Counted from the stretch's first letter, positions 35,990-48,355 are shown. The stretch is DNA of 64,000 nucleotides from Pyxicephalus adspersus (GCF_032062135.1 NC_092859.1:45204763-45268762), one strand, 5' to 3'. Notes: generated by a model not told the origin, from the sequence alone. Made by a program: numbers and translations.

Positions 35990-36490
35990 AATGGGTTCAT
36001 AAAATCCTAGTCTGAGCACCTCAAAAGAATCTAATTCCAAATCCTCTGAAATCAATCTTCTCTAATCAAGGGAATGAGATATCATTCTGAAAACAGCAAG
36101 AGAAAATGCCAACATAATCCATTTACCCCAAATACATGCACCTTGCAGATATTGAGTTACTAATGAACTCATCTGTATACCAAAGTACTCTATAGTGAAA
36201 TGTGAAGTTATCTGAGTGACAGCTAAAGCTTGGCCAAAATTGGGTCATGTAACAGGACAATGTTCCCAAGCATACCATCAAATCTACAACAGAATAGCTG
36301 GGAAAAAGGTCAGTCAATGTTTCAATCTGATCTAAATGTTATTATGGGGCCTTAAGAGAACTGTGCATACAAGAATGTCTCAATGAACTAAAATAATGAT
36401 GTCAAAAGACTGGACCAAAACAATGTGAGATGAAGTCATATGGAAAATGAATAAATAAAGTTATAACCCAGTGAAATATGTTTTATGTTG
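35990..36490 (+). mobile_element. Tc1-like transposase 3' half, degenerate
   Basis: The plus strand carries CCCCAAATACATGCACCTTG, ATTGAGTTACTAATGAACTC, GACAGCTAAAGCTTGGCC, ATTGGGTCATGTAACAGG then ACAATGTTCCCAAGCATACC (the Asp-Pro-Lys-His-Thr region near the second catalytic Asp) and GGGGCCTTAAGAGAACTGTG. It belongs to a different Tc1 subfamily from the minus-strand relic at 7.6 kb. Deletions remove the stretch after the ACAGAATAGCTG motif. No intact frame. Confidence 0.85.
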
Positions 36491-37133
36491 CTTTACACCA
36501 AAGGTTATATTTAAATAAATTTTAGAACCTCATAGGGACCAGATTATTTTTATTATGTCCTGATATGTATACCATAGAGTTGAAAGAATACTTTCTTTTC
36601 CAATGATTGTATAACCTTTAGGTCAAAGAAAAGTATTGCAGTTTCAGACACTGCTGTTCCTTAGTAATTATGGCTGATTCCTTGCTGTACATTCTCAAAG
36701 GTGCCTCGTCATATTTTAAATTCCTGTTCCAATGCTATTGTTTCTTTGAGGCCCCTTTGGCTCTGGGCTCCATGGCATCAATGCTAATATAATCCTTCCA
36801 CCACAGTTATTATTATTATTGATACTCTATAAACAAGTGTTAATCAGCAGAACATGCCAACCTAAATTTGACAAAATATGAGGGCCATGGCTGAAAGCTG
36901 TATTTGATTTGTTGTATATGCCAGCAGAAATATGCAAATAGAATGTGACCACCAATGTTAAAGAACAATTTTCTTCCACATTTGTAACTGTACCATTACG
37001 GTACCTTCTGCCTACCTGTGAACAGCTGTACTTAGCTGAGAGAGGCTCTCCTTAACTTTTCCACATTTATGGTCATTTGACACAGGGGAAACTCCTCTTC
37101 ATTCAGATATGCCTTTGCATCTATGATCTAGTA

Positions 37134-37438
37134 TAGGGGTCAGCAAACTCCAGCCTTTAGGCCAGATACGGCCTAGCTGGTAGTTCGTTCCGGCCTAACG
37201 CCCCCTGGCCGATCTGGCCTAATGCCGGCCAGCAACCCACGGAACTACCGGAGCCGCCTCCTTGCCGTGGCTCCCCTATTTACCGCGGCAGGCCTGATAC
37301 ATCCACCGCCGCAGTAAATAGGGAACGCTCCCTGAAGGTAAATCCCTCTCCTCCGCAATGCATACTCAGAGTCCGGCCTAGTGTGCTCCCACCCACCCCT
37401 GAAATGGCCTAGTGGCCATAAAAGTTTGCCGACCCCTG
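37134..37438. mobile_element. hAT family A copy
   Basis: Left end TAGGGGTCAGCAAACT (first C mutated), right end AAAAGTTTGCCGACCCCTG. Flanks ATCTAGTA and GTCTAGTA match in 7 of 8 bases. 305 bp with the same interior landmarks as the 4443 copy (GCAATGCATACT, TTTACCGCGGC). Confidence 0.88.
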
Positions 37439-37789
37439 GTCTAGTATGTGATTTGGAGCGGGGGGGGCTATACAAAGAGGGCAATGCTGAGGAAAGCGCC
37501 TGTCCTTTGTGGGGGTGGCTGAACTAGAAAGCTATACTATAACGGTCAGTGCTAAGTGGGTGGTCTTAGATCTGTGGTAGGGGGAAGTTGGGACTGTTGA
37601 AATATATCTGTAGTGTGGGGGACTTGGATAATTGGAAAGGGAATTTTTTTGGCTGTACCCTGTACACTGGTCTGTGCTTTACATACCCCGGACACCTATA
37701 CTTTTTGTGTTACATTGCATAACTTACACACTCCTGTCCTTGGGTTCCATGCAAGACCTACTCCAGACTCTGTGTGCATTCTGTATGAA

Positions 37790-37940
37790 ACACACTCATG
37801 AACCTTGTATTAGACGTATCTGCATCCTCTTCTCTGTATATCACTGTCTGTATTAGTCTGTCATTTGCAATCCCTTTTTAATGTACAGCGCTGCGTAATA
37901 TGTTGGCGCTATATAAATGCTGTTTAATAATAATAATATT
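37790..37940 (+). mobile_element. L2/V-SINE-type 3' tail
   Basis: Contains CTGTCATTTGCAATCCCTTT, TGTACAGCGCTGCGTAATAT and TTGGCGCTATATAAATGC ending in TAATAATAATA. Same tail as the SINE at 19074 in plus orientation, without the SINE head, so probably a truncated L2 LINE or SINE. Confidence 0.75.
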
Positions 37941-39660
37941 TATGAACAGCTGACTCTTGCATTCCCATGCAAAACCCATCTCTGCGCCTGTACTCTTCAA
38001 CCCTGCAGTTTGTGTTTTAACACTCCTGATAGTGGTGTACGAACAGGATTTGTAGGTGTTGCAATTTGACCGGCTTGTTCTGCATGGAGATCTTAATAAT
38101 GAATTTCCCCTCCCTTATATTTATGATTAGAGCACAGCCGCTGCACATGTCTTGACGGCATCAGGACATAATGGTAGGGCCCATAGATGTTTAGCTATGC
38201 CTTTGCCTGAATGTTTTTATGCATAATGTATTAATACTTTAGTATTTACATACTGTACTGTATGTATCCGTATGTATTATTATTTTTACTATATCAGTTA
38301 TGGAAAATAAGTAAGAAAGGGTTTACCTGGTTACCTTCCTTTTAAAAATATTGTCTTACTAATCTTTTTTAGTTTTACAGCCAAAGCAATCATTTACCAC
38401 ATCAAGCAAGAAAACTGTGAGACCTTGTTATCTATATATTCATTTACTGTCTGTGACTTAGAAAGTAAAGCCATTTGATCAACATGACAGCCACTCAACT
38501 AGCATCAGAATACCTGATAAATAATGACATCCTTTTGAAGGCTTCTCATCTGCTAAATTCATCCTGCACCATGTGGCATGGTTCATATATTATCCCTTAT
38601 AAACCCATCTTTTATTTTCTCCTAATAAATGTGAGTATAAGTAAGCATCCAAAATAATACACCTGAACATCAGCAGAAAATACATTATAATTTAGCTGAT
38701 AATTGCTGGGTTCTGAGAGGCTTCCTGCAGTTTGTTTTGCTCAGCACATAAGGAGGGTGGAGGACAGCTGATAAGAGGACAGATAATGGTAAACAGAGGA
38801 TGACTGCCATGAGATCCTCTGATGGGTTTTGTTTTATTTCGGAATTAGTGCAAGAGAGATAGCTGATTTTTTTTTCTTTTCCTGGTCAGGAATTCCCAGT
38901 TCACTCTGAAATAACAGACATCAAAGCATGAACCTTTTATGACCTACTAGTCTCTTCTGCCTGCCTGACTCATATTATAATTTAATAAAATACATTTAAA
39001 AATGCATGCCATGTTTCTTTAGCCAATGGAAATTTTGTTTATACATGGATAATGTTGATTATCCTATATCTTGTGCAGAAGCTGCTTTTTCAGCTCTATG
39101 GTTTCTTGGTAGTTCTTCACACACAGTTATTTAAAATGTATTTTTGCAACCTGTGCATCTTGGGGCATCTAGCACACACTTATTCTGGGCACAGGTGGCA
39201 CAGTGAATAAAGAACACCGCTATCACCCCCCCCCCCCCCCCTTTTTCTGGACGGGTATTCTGAGATGCCATTTAGAGCAAGTAAACTATGGAATTGTGAA
39301 ACAAAAGATGGTTCATTCTCGGTGCATATTGCAAGGTTTTATTTTGATATCATGGTGTCCTAAGCTTTAAATCTTACATTTTACCTACTGCTAGACTGAA
39401 CGGTAGGTAGCACTATCATTTTTTAGATCTAACTTTTCCTTGTACATGCCATCAAGCAAGAAAAAAAAGAGAATGTTTTTCCATTTTGACTCTTCTCAAC
39501 ATCCCCTACATATCCTTACACCTACTGTTTCCATGCTGTAAATAACGTGCATATGTTCAATACTTGCCAGGAAATGGAAACATAATGGAAAAAGGTATCA
39601 CAATTTGTACGTTTCTTCAATTTGTGCTGCCCATCTAAACCCACTAAGCACTGGATCAGG
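37941..39660. other. No gene recognised
   Basis: AT-rich sequence with a C homopolymer of about 14 at 39228-39241. A 36-base stretch at 38381-38416 has splice-like borders (TTTTACAG and GTGAGA), but nothing links it to other exons. Confidence 0.5.
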
Positions 39661-39842
39661 GGTGGCTTAGGTGTGGCAAAATACAGAGTGCACAGATTAT
39701 TGACAGTACACATCATACATAGCACACATGTTCTGGACTTTGCACACCTCATCCAGAGCACATGAAGTATATCTTGCACATGTCATGCAAAGCACACAGA
39801 TCCTAGACAGCACATGACATATGGAGCACTCATGGCGTAGAC

Positions 39843-40381
39843 CAGGGGTCGGCAAACTTTTTGGACTACTAGGCCATTTCAGGAGGTCAAAAAGGTACAC
39901 TAGGCCAGAAGAAACAAGGTGTCCAGAGAAAGTTTTTTTTCCAACCGTGACTGCAAGCGAGCAGCCTAAGTCTTCTGCTCATTCGTGGTGTAGTCTCTGT
40001 AAGTGTGCGTGTGCTTGGCATCGAAATGCCCCTTGAGATTCGACCCCTTGAAAGTGTTGTTGGTGTCGTTGCACACTAAACACAGGGCTTTGTTGCCCCG
40101 TTGGACAAAGAATAATTTGTCAGTCCATTCGGGGTTGAAGACATGGCATTCGAGGTCAACCTTCCGGAGACTGGTAGCTGTGCATTGCTTCTGCTCTTTA
40201 GGCATAGTAATTGGGTTTACTGTGCGGGAACTTGATGATATCGATGATATTGCGGGAACTCACGATAAGGCAACAATTCAATTAGGCCGGATCCAACAAT
40301 AAATAACTAGGGGGCATTAGGTCAGAATGGAATACTGGCTAGGCCGTATCCAGCCTAAAGGCCCGAGTTTGCCTACCTCTG
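39843..40381. mobile_element. hAT family A copy retaining a transposase fragment
   Basis: Ends CAGGGGTCGGCAAACTTTTT and GAGTTTGCCTACCTCTG as in the other copies. Flanks GCGTAGAC and GCATGGGC agree in 5 of 8, so the duplication has decayed. Unlike the ~300-bp copies it keeps the start of a transposase gene on the minus strand. Confidence 0.82.
39966..40205 (-). pseudogene. hAT transposase N-terminal fragment with BED zinc finger
   Basis: A 79-residue minus-strand frame beginning MPKEQKQ. It contains ALCLVCNDTNNTFKGSNLKG then HFDAKH, giving C-x2-C and H-x4-H spacing typical of the BED finger that binds DNA in hAT transposases. NPEWTDKLFFVQRGNKALCL is the lead-in seen in Charlie/ZBED-type proteins. 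The catalytic core and dimerisation domain are absent. It shows which autonomous family mobilised the short family A copies. Confidence 0.75.
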
Positions 40382-40800
40382 GCATGGGCAGTGCACATGA
40401 TATAAAGTACACATCACACAGTATGCATAGAACACAAATCCTAGGTAGTACCCAGTATAAGTAGCACTGACAGAGCATAGAGTACTTAGAAATGCACAGT
40501 TTATACAGTTGAGAGCAAAAAATCCATGTAAAAAAGCATGGATAGAACACAACGCAAACAGCACACATAGCATTCATAGCATGCTGTATATATGGCACAG
40601 TGCAGAAAGAGCATAAATAGAACTCAGTGTATACAGTAAAGACATAGAACATAGCATAGACACTACATATACAAAATACAGTGCATAAATAGCACACAGT
40701 ATACATAACACAGACAGCACACAGAGCATAGACAGCAAACAGTATACATATTGCTAATATAACAAAACATTTACATCACACAGTATATATATATTGCTAA

Positions 40801-42092
40801 CATATCAGAACATAACAAAAACACAACACAAAAAAAATACTTTCAGTTTGGCAGGTGACCAGTGAGACACAGCTGCAATATTAATCCCGTGCATATAGGA
40901 ACCATATTAAAAGTCTTAGTATCTGTATATATGGCTACTGTTTTAGTAGGTAGTTCATTACCAACATGCGGATGGAAGTTTTAGCCTCTCAGGATGTGGC
41001 CACTTCCCCACTGTATCCACCCACTGCACTTCCTACTACTTTTTCATACTCTTTCTTTCTATTTATTTATACATTGAGTGGCAGGTGGGAGACTCATAGT
41101 AGTTACTGGTGATGGTAGTGAATATATTAGCATTAGGAAAAGGTGCCTGACAACTGAGAAAATATCACAACATTTGTGAAAAATATTTTTTTACATACAT
41201 TGCCTGCTGCAAAGAAAACTCTTGCAATCATCAGACCTGGACAGCAAGTTCAGCCATTGTCCATTTTGTACTCCCAGTAGACAATGGATTGAATTTGGCT
41301 GAATTTCATTACAAATAAATAGTAGGAACCATTGTAATTGTTGTTGCTATTTTTTTCTACAGGTTTGCCTGTTGGAGAAGCAGCGGGCAAAAATGGTGAT
41401 GATGCAGTAGAAAAATACGCTAGTTACAATACACATATAACATACAAAACACCAAGAAAACTGTCTGTCTGCGAAACTGTCTGCACCAGACAGAAATAAC
41501 TGCTGTTAACTGGATACAAAAGCAAATCACCAGTTAATGGCTTAAACACTACAGTCTTCCTATATTTTTTAATTACTATCTTTGTTGTGGAAGAGATCCA
41601 ATGAAAGTGCTGCTGTATAAAATGTTTCAAGATTTTACAGTCTGTAAAAATGTTGTTACTGTAAAAAAATGACTGTGTGTCATCTTTGCTCATTACATAC
41701 TATTGGTTTCTACTTTGCAGTGCTACACAGCGATTGAACTTTACTGTTTTTGTAACAATAATCAGCTGACCCAAAAAAATAAGGATTTGCATGAGTGTTT
41801 GATATTTTCTCAAATATTGCTAAAGAGGAATTAAACTCTAGAAGCTTTATCTAAAAACAGTCAGATGGCAAAGTGCCAGGGGTCTACCTGCTGTTGATTT
41901 TTTCCCATTACAGGCCTACCAAGCCCTGTTCTGCATTGTATTTCTGTGTGGTAGATATCTTGGTGGATGCAGCACTATACTTCCCAAGTAAAAGGAGAAC
42001 AGTAAGCAGAAGTATTGACCACCAAATCCTAATCTATTTCTTGGCACTAGCATCCAAAGTCAGTGGAGCTTTAGATTCACACTATATATATA

Positions 42093-42136
<44 letters not shown>

Positions 42137-43379
42137 TAGCTATATGCACAGTAGTGACTAGACAGCCTCACTTACCAGGTCACTACTATTTTCATGAGCC
42201 CATTACAAAATACATTTTTCAGGGCAATTTTTACACACAGTTACATGTTCCCATAACAGCAAATCTTCACATTTTGAGTTCAGTTCCACTTTAAAAAATG
42301 ATGACCAGAGTGTTTTCCCCCTTTAATGGCTAATCTTCAATTTTCTGTAATTTAATAAAACTGTGGGAGCTATTAAGATTGGGGTTATTGGGAAAACATT
42401 CATAAACAGGGCTTACTTTTGATGAAAACCACAAGGAAAACAATAGTTAGATCAATAAATTTAGACAGCTAAAATTTTATGCACATATCAGCTTTGCTTG
42501 TAAAAGTGAGCATTTGCTCCACCTATATTAACCCCAAAACCTTTATTTTTGCTGTTTAATATGATAAGCATATTATTAAATGGGAAGGTAATGGAGGTGG
42601 CAGCCCTGCTGGTCGTATCAGCCGAGAGTCATCTGACATGTGTACATACTTCAGCCTTAGTCCACCAGTGAAGTTCAACTATTTGAAACTAATGCATTCT
42701 CCATTGGAATCATATAACTCATCAAGTGTTGCTCCGTTTGACACAGGGATATTATACTAAAATATTTTACACAAACATTACCGTAATAATCTAGAATATT
42801 GCATGTGGTTACTGAAAATACATTGTGGCTTGCTTTGACTTTTGCAGTACAGAAAAACATTTGAATATCTGGCTGACATTCTTAATTTTAATAAACTATC
42901 ATATAACATTTAAAACCTTGTTTTATTTCTTATAAATTTGAAGTGAATGTTTTAATTCTTCCACTTGCATTTACACAAAACAGTTAGGATATTATTTGTT
43001 TGCATAGGTGGTGTTTGCGGTAGATCCTGTGATCTGAGATGCTATGTTGGGCATATGCTATGCTATGTTTATCAACCTGTCAAATGCTAGCGGGGCTTGT
43101 GAATACATGGGGCATGTTTACACCACAGTTGTGAAACAGTGTGATTACTGCTTCACAACTGTAAACAAGCCCTTTCAGATAAGAGAACTGCCAAGGCACA
43201 GCTAGTTGGTGGGAGAAGTGAGATGAGCTGCTAGGAAAAGGAATTTAGTGCTTTTGCTGTGCGCTTTGAGGATTAATTCCTTCAGAGTGCATATAGCTAC
43301 ATAGATCAGTGAAAGCTTGATTAAAGATTTTCTATTGCTTATTGTGCAAATAATTGCATGTCTGCAGCCTGGTCACCTG
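40801..43379. other. No gene recognised
   Basis: AT-rich sequence with an (AT)n microsatellite at 42083-42132. At about 42278 CAGTTCCACTTTAAA resembles one terminus of the TTAA-flanked element at 43384. A possible acceptor TTTCTACAG at 41363 precedes a short open stretch with no recognisable match. Confidence 0.5.
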
Positions 43380-43681
43380 TTAAAGCAGACCTAAACTCAA
43401 AATTTTTACTTTATATAAAAAGGTAGACAACGCTTTTTATTTAAAGTACCAGATAAACCCCAGTATAAGTTGACTTTTTCATCACCAAAAATGTTCTGAA
43501 AAAGTCACCCTCGACTTATACTCCAGTCAGGCTCCCCGGCATGGTGACCCAGTGCAGTGACAAAGCTGAATTACCTTGCCAGGAAGCTGTGCTGGAAGGG
43601 GGGGGCAGCCCTCCTTTTGCCCGTCCTAAGGTGGATTGCCAGTGAATTACCTTACCTTGCCTTGTCAGTGAATTACCTTGC

Positions 43682-43793
43682 TGGGACCTGTAACAGCGTG
43701 ACTTCAGCCTGGGACCTGCAACAGTGTTACTTCAGCCCGGGACCCGCGTCAGCGTGACTTCAGCCTGGGACCAGCGACAGCGTGATGCCGCTG
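43682..43793 (+). repeat. 28-bp tandem repeat, four units
   Basis: Units starting TGGGACCTGTAACAGCGTGA, TGGGACCTGCAACAGTGTTA, CGGGACCCGCGTCAGCGTGA and TGGGACCAGCGACAGCGTGA, each followed by CTTCAGCC or a variant. The period is exact. Confidence 0.93.
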
Positions 43794-44022
43794 CAGGGCG
43801 GAACATCAATACCCCCTGCACCCTGTAGGGCCCTGTAGGAGGGGTGGAACAGAGAAGGGCGTGATCTGGAGTTTCAGCTTGTCTTAAGTGTGTGCAGAGA
43901 GGGTAGTGTGGAGTCCGATCATCCCAGCAAGTACAGTGGAGGATGATGTCTGAGAGTACCGTATATTCCAAAACGAGGGGGTCTTCTTATAAAATTTATT
44001 GTGTGAAAAGCGTAATAAAAAT

Positions 44023-44174
44023 GATAAAAGAAGAAATGATAAAACATTATAAAGACAATCATCCAAAGAGAGGGACACTATGTGTAAATTAACAGACAGA
44101 TAAAAGACGAAATGATAAAGAATTATAAAGACAATCATCCAAAGAGAGGGGTACTGTGTGTAATGTAACAAACA
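44023..44174 (+). repeat. 76-bp tandem duplication
   Basis: Both units contain GATAAAAGA.GAAATGATAA, then CATTATAAAGACAATCATCC in unit one and the near-identical segment in unit two, then AAAGAGAGGG and a GTGTAA end. Confidence 0.9.
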
Positions 44175-45141
44175 GCCTAATACAGACAAATAGTCAGCAA
44201 GTGATTTACTCAATCCCATGCAGAAAAGTTAGGCTATGTTTGCAAAGGCCACGGGTTACAGTGTGCATGGTGGCCCAGAGGTCTGCTTTTGAAGTGCTAG
44301 GCCAGGTCACTATCTGCCGCAGCGATCAAGACAGAATGGGAGCGCAAAGCCTCCCGGGATACCTACATCACACATCCCAGAAGGCTCTTGGCTGCTCCTT
44401 TCATCAATGGAAAAGAAATTGCAAGCGCAGTAAGATCAGCAGTTCTTTCCCAAACTACATCACCTGATCTCATGCCTGTGCAGTGCGAGATCAGGTGATG
44501 CAGAAAAAAGTACCCAGAGGAAGAGAGAAGATGTCAGGGCCCGACGCAGAGGAAACTGAAGATGGATAGCGGGACAATGCCGGACCTAAACGAAGAAACC
44601 TCCCTATAGATAGATGGATCTGCGGGATTAAAGGTAAGTAACTTTTTTTGGGGAGGTTTAGTTCCACTTTAACTATAAGTGCACTTTAGGCTGCAGCTTC
44701 CACAGCAAGTAAAGAGGGATCTGCGACTAACAAAAATTCAGTAGGGTTAAAAGCAACCTGCGATCCTTCTCTTACATTCAGACTAACAGTATTTTTCCAC
44801 AGCACCTGCCCCAGGTGCCTGTTGTCAAACACTAGGCACCTGGGAGGCTGTCATTGCTGGGGGGGTTTCATGCATTTGTAAATGCCTGTTTTTGAACAAA
44901 GTTTTGACTTCACAAATTGAATCAGAGGGACACAAGGTACAGTTTAGCCAGTTCAGTTAGCAGACTTTGTTTCCATATGTGTACATCTTTGTGATATTTA
45001 TTTGCATCATCTATTTTATTTTTTGCATTGCATTCATTTCCTAAGATCTGTAGATTCTAATGTTCTGCACAGAAGGGCAAGAGTGAAGTTGTGTGGACAT
45101 AAAGTATGTGTCAATTGCTTTTAATACTTCCTCTTTAACAG

Positions 45142-45253
45142 TGCCAGTGACTATGAGGAACTTAAACAAGAGCTTATCAACACTTACCAAAGAAGCTGTG
45201 TGAAAAGTGCAGTAACCAGCCAATCACAGAGCTCAGCTAGTTCAGTATACTAA
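45142..45253 (+). CDS. Candidate terminal coding exon, unidentified
   Basis: After a TTTAACAG acceptor the sequence reads, from phase 2, ASDYEELKQELINTYQRSC then VKSAVTSQSQSSASSVY and TAA: a helix-like charged stretch followed by a serine-rich tail. AATAAA at 45322-45327 lies about 70 bp downstream, as expected for a last exon. I do not recognise the protein and could not link an upstream exon. The complementary strand is also open for 60 codons, and AACCAGCCAATCACAGAGC could belong to a repeat, so this may be chance. Confidence 0.3.
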
Positions 45254-45814
45254 GATTCTTATTGATGGCTTATGTTGTCTACATTTTGCACATAGCTATC
45301 AATCTTTTCACCCACTTGTTGAATAAAGTATAAATTTCCTAAAATTCTAAGTGCAAGCAAATCTATGTGTTCCCCCTGCAGAGATTAACCCTTATTATTT
45401 CTTCTAGTGACTATTGCCTTTCAGATATAAAGTGACACTCCCATGATGAAATAGGGACTTTCTTTGGAACCTGGTTAATCAACCAATGGAAAATGTTGAG
45501 ATGGTTCCCAGTATTTCAGCCAGCTTCCATAGTTAAGATCTGCTCATTCATGTTCATTTCTTTTATGGATTTTCTAACAATGAGGTATCAGAATAAAACA
45601 GAATATAGAAATCATATTTAAATTGCATCTTGAAACTTTAAAAGAGAAACAAATAGTTTCCTCCTCTAAATGTATCAGCAAGTTCAGCACTTTTTTTTAC
45701 TTTTTTCTCCCGCCTCCCCTTTTTTAAAAAAAAATTTGAAAAAAAAACAAATACATTGTTTTACTTTATATAAAAGCGTCTGATTGACTTTCACAAATGG
45801 CCCTCCATCTAAAG

Positions 45815-46126
45815 CAGTTGTTGCCAACATTTTCGGGCCAACGGACCACTAAATTTACCGACTCTGGACCGCACATGTGCGGGAAACCTGGTATCACTCA
45901 AAGGGGAAGAAACTAGTGATGTCATGATGTCAGAACCTGCCCACTCTCCCATCGCAGATCTGAGCCTGCGATTAGAGAGTGGACAAGTTGTCTCCAGAGA
46001 CCACAACCCACCTACTTTCCTGAGCCTGCGATCCGTACGGGAGTCATGGTCCACGGCTCCACTTGGGAGCGCACAAGCTAGAGCTGTGGACCGCCAAAAT
46101 TTTCTCCACGGACCACATAATATCTG
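45815..46126. mobile_element. hAT family B copy
   Basis: Starts CAGTTGTTGCCAACATTTTC; shares CGGACCACTAAATTTACCGA, GCCCACTCTCCCATCGCAGA and GGACCGCCAAAATTTTC with the 34624 copy. The right end is decayed and no clean duplication is visible. Confidence 0.78.
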
Positions 46127-46753
46127 CTTTAATGTGACAACACAATGGTTCTATTTTTTTTTTTCATACAGACCACCGATGTATGCAATTACAGAAAGAA
46201 AATCACATTTACATACTTTTTACATCTATTGTATTTTTATTTTTGCCTGCACAAAAATTCAGGATCCAGTGCTGCAGTTTTTGTACCATCTAAGCCTAAA
46301 ACATATTACAGCAGATAGAACAAAAGTTAAAGTAAGCACTGAATTTTAACAATGAGATGTAATATTACTGAAATTATAAATTAGAAAAAAAGAATATATA
46401 GCAAATAGAGGAAATAGATATTAGCACAGCAGAAAAGCAATGTGGTTCTAGGATGAAATGATATAATAAGCAAAGATATCAGAATAAATAGACTTCAATG
46501 CTGGTGTTTAGCTAAGTGTGTTGTAAGACACTAGCTGATATCACTAAGTTACTTCCTGACTTTAAAGATTACAAAGTTTTATCATAAGCAATCTTCATTA
46601 ACATTTAAACAAATACTAATTTTTTAGGAGGGCTATTAATACCAGGCATGTACCAACAATATACATGAATAAGAACGGGTTATTTGTATGTGCTTTATGC
46701 TTGCATAAAATACAGGGCTCCATGTGAATATTCTGAAGCCCTTCATGCACTTT

Positions 46754-46906
46754 GGGCTCTATTTATAAAGCAGTGAATCTGAAATTCTCCAAAACTTTGC
46801 TTGGTGGAAAATAAGTTCCCACCATTGAACCATATGGACCTGGATGATTGTCCAACTGGGGATGTTTTAGTGAACATCAAATTTACTGCTTTATAAATTA
46901 ACCCCT
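46754..46906. mobile_element. Small MITE with TTTATAAAGCAGT inverted ends
   Basis: The left GGGCTCTATTTATAAAGCAG and right CTGCTTTATAAATTAACCCC are inverted repeats about 110 bp apart. The interior CAAAACTTTGCTTGGTGGAA is non-coding. Family not named. Confidence 0.7.
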
Positions 46907-47780
46907 TTATTTGTAGCCCACGGTCCCTACAAGGGTATTAGGCACCTCTGGTTTTTGGACCGGACTCCTTCCTACAGTGATGTTTTGAGACCTATCCTCT
47001 GTTTACAACATGAGGAATCCATACAACCCTAAGATCAAACACCAATATGGACACCAATATGGTAACCAAGCAGTCATTTTATTTATTGCAAATAGGTAAT
47101 TTTGTGCATGCACCATCCATAGCTACTAGAAAACAGACAGTGGTCATCAGATGCATTAATTATAAGGTTTTAGATAGCAAGGCTTATGACTGCACAAGAT
47201 AAACGCAAAGAACCCTTTGGGGTCAATTTCAAAATGTTTTCACCTATGATTTACCTAACTTTTACCCAAAATGTACATCTTTTTTACATTAGATTAAGTT
47301 GGAAAATGTGTAAATCAGCTTATAATTGATCATGATTAAACATTTTTTTCTAATTTAATCCAGTGTAAAAACTTTGTAAATGTTGGATAAACATCAAGAA
47401 AAAATTATTCATACAAAGGCCCCTTTGTTCCTGGAGAAGAAGAGTTACCTCCCCATACAAAAAGTGGGTTTTACTCTATAAACTAAAACATGCAGCAATT
47501 TTACTTAGCAACTGGTTCTAACTCAGTAAATTGTTTCAAAACATAAACTATTTAAATGTAAGAAATTTTGTTTTTAGGTTATGTATATTTCAAGTACATA
47601 CCACAGATATCTGTATAAATGAGGAATAACTCAGATAGGGTATAGTGAGTAGGTGTTGTAATGTTAAGGCAAGAAGACTTCCGTGAGCTGGAACACCAGG
47701 GAAAAATTAATGTAAAATGGAAACAAATACAGTCAACATATCTAAGGACTGGTAAGCTGCAGTGTACGCCTTTAGAGGAG
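46907..47780. other. No gene recognised
   Basis: AT-rich sequence with one region (47220-47400) of repeated TTTTCACCTA/TTTTACCC-like and TGTAAATC motifs that may be a decayed MITE. Nothing coding supported. Confidence 0.45.
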
Positions 47781-47784
47781 AACT

Positions 47785-48030
47785 CTTTACTGGTCCGCGG
47801 CTCTAGCCCCTCCAGTGGAATCAGGAGATGGACCCCGCTGGGGGAGCTCACCAGCCAGAGCCGCAGACCATGTCCCCCGTATAGATTGCAGGCTGGGCGG
47901 ATTTTGACATTGTGACATCACTCTGGGGAAGGTTTCTTCCTCTTTGAGTGACACACAGCTACCCGCGCATGCGCAGTCTAGAGTCAGTAAATTTAGTGGT
48001 CCATGACGCCTAAAAGATTGGCGACCACTG
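47785..48030. mobile_element. hAT family B copy, reverse orientation
   Basis: Ends AAAAGATTGGCGACCACTG on the right; includes GTCAGTAAATTTAGTGGTCC and CAGGCTGGGCGGATT. The left terminus is truncated near TACTGGTCCGCGGCTCTAG. Confidence 0.75.
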
Positions 48031-48355
48031 CTTTACAAAACACAATTTTAGGACTTTCAACAGCCAGCAAATAACTACTAAAAATGTAAGATATAAAACC
48101 AGATACAAACTTTATTAATCACACAATAAATTCAAAGTATTTAAAAGGGATTGCCAAAGTACAGTATATTCATTGAATAATAATAAAATACACATAGGAG
48201 TATAAGTCCATCCATTTAAACAAAATGTTCCACAGCTCTGTGGTAGACAACGCATCATGTGAAATCCTGGTTGTGTATTATTTTCATTGCACCGCTAAAA
48301 TAACCACTTTGATAATATAGTCCAACTACAAGTGCAGATACAAAAAAGAGATGTA

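Larger units (their letters stand above)
39660..40800. repeat. Degenerate AGCACA/GTATACAT minisatellite split by a hAT element
   Basis: Both 39660-39836 and 40384-40800 consist of short irregular repeats of AGCACACA, AGTATACAT and AGAGCATAGA type. On the minus strand this gives Cys/Val/Tyr-rich chance frames. The hAT copy at 39843-40381 sits inside, so the two halves were once continuous. Confidence 0.7.
43384..44668. mobile_element. TTAA-flanked non-autonomous DNA element with internal minisatellites
   Basis: Bounded by TTAA on both sides (43380-43383 and 44669-44672). Termini AGCAGACCTAAACTC and, reversed, AGTGGAACTAAACCTC form an inverted repeat (about 12 of 15). TTAA target duplication is the hallmark of piggyBac and Kolobok superfamilies; the AG-GGAACTAAAC type of end suggests Kolobok. 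The 1285-bp interior holds a 28-bp x4 and a 76-bp x2 tandem repeat and no transposase. Confidence 0.75.

Noticed and set aside
38381..38416. 36-bp stretch PKQSFTTSSKKT between ACAG and GTGAG
   Set aside because: Too short, unconnected, and such splice-bounded bits are expected by chance in this much AT-rich DNA.
41364..41412. Possible exon after TTTCTACAG (LPVGEAAGKNGDDAVEKYA)
   Set aside because: No good donor, no polyadenylation signal close by, and no phase-compatible partner to the 45142 exon.
43682..43793. 28-bp array considered as a CRISPR-like repeat
   Set aside because: Units are directly contiguous with no spacers and lie within a eukaryotic transposon; it is a minisatellite.
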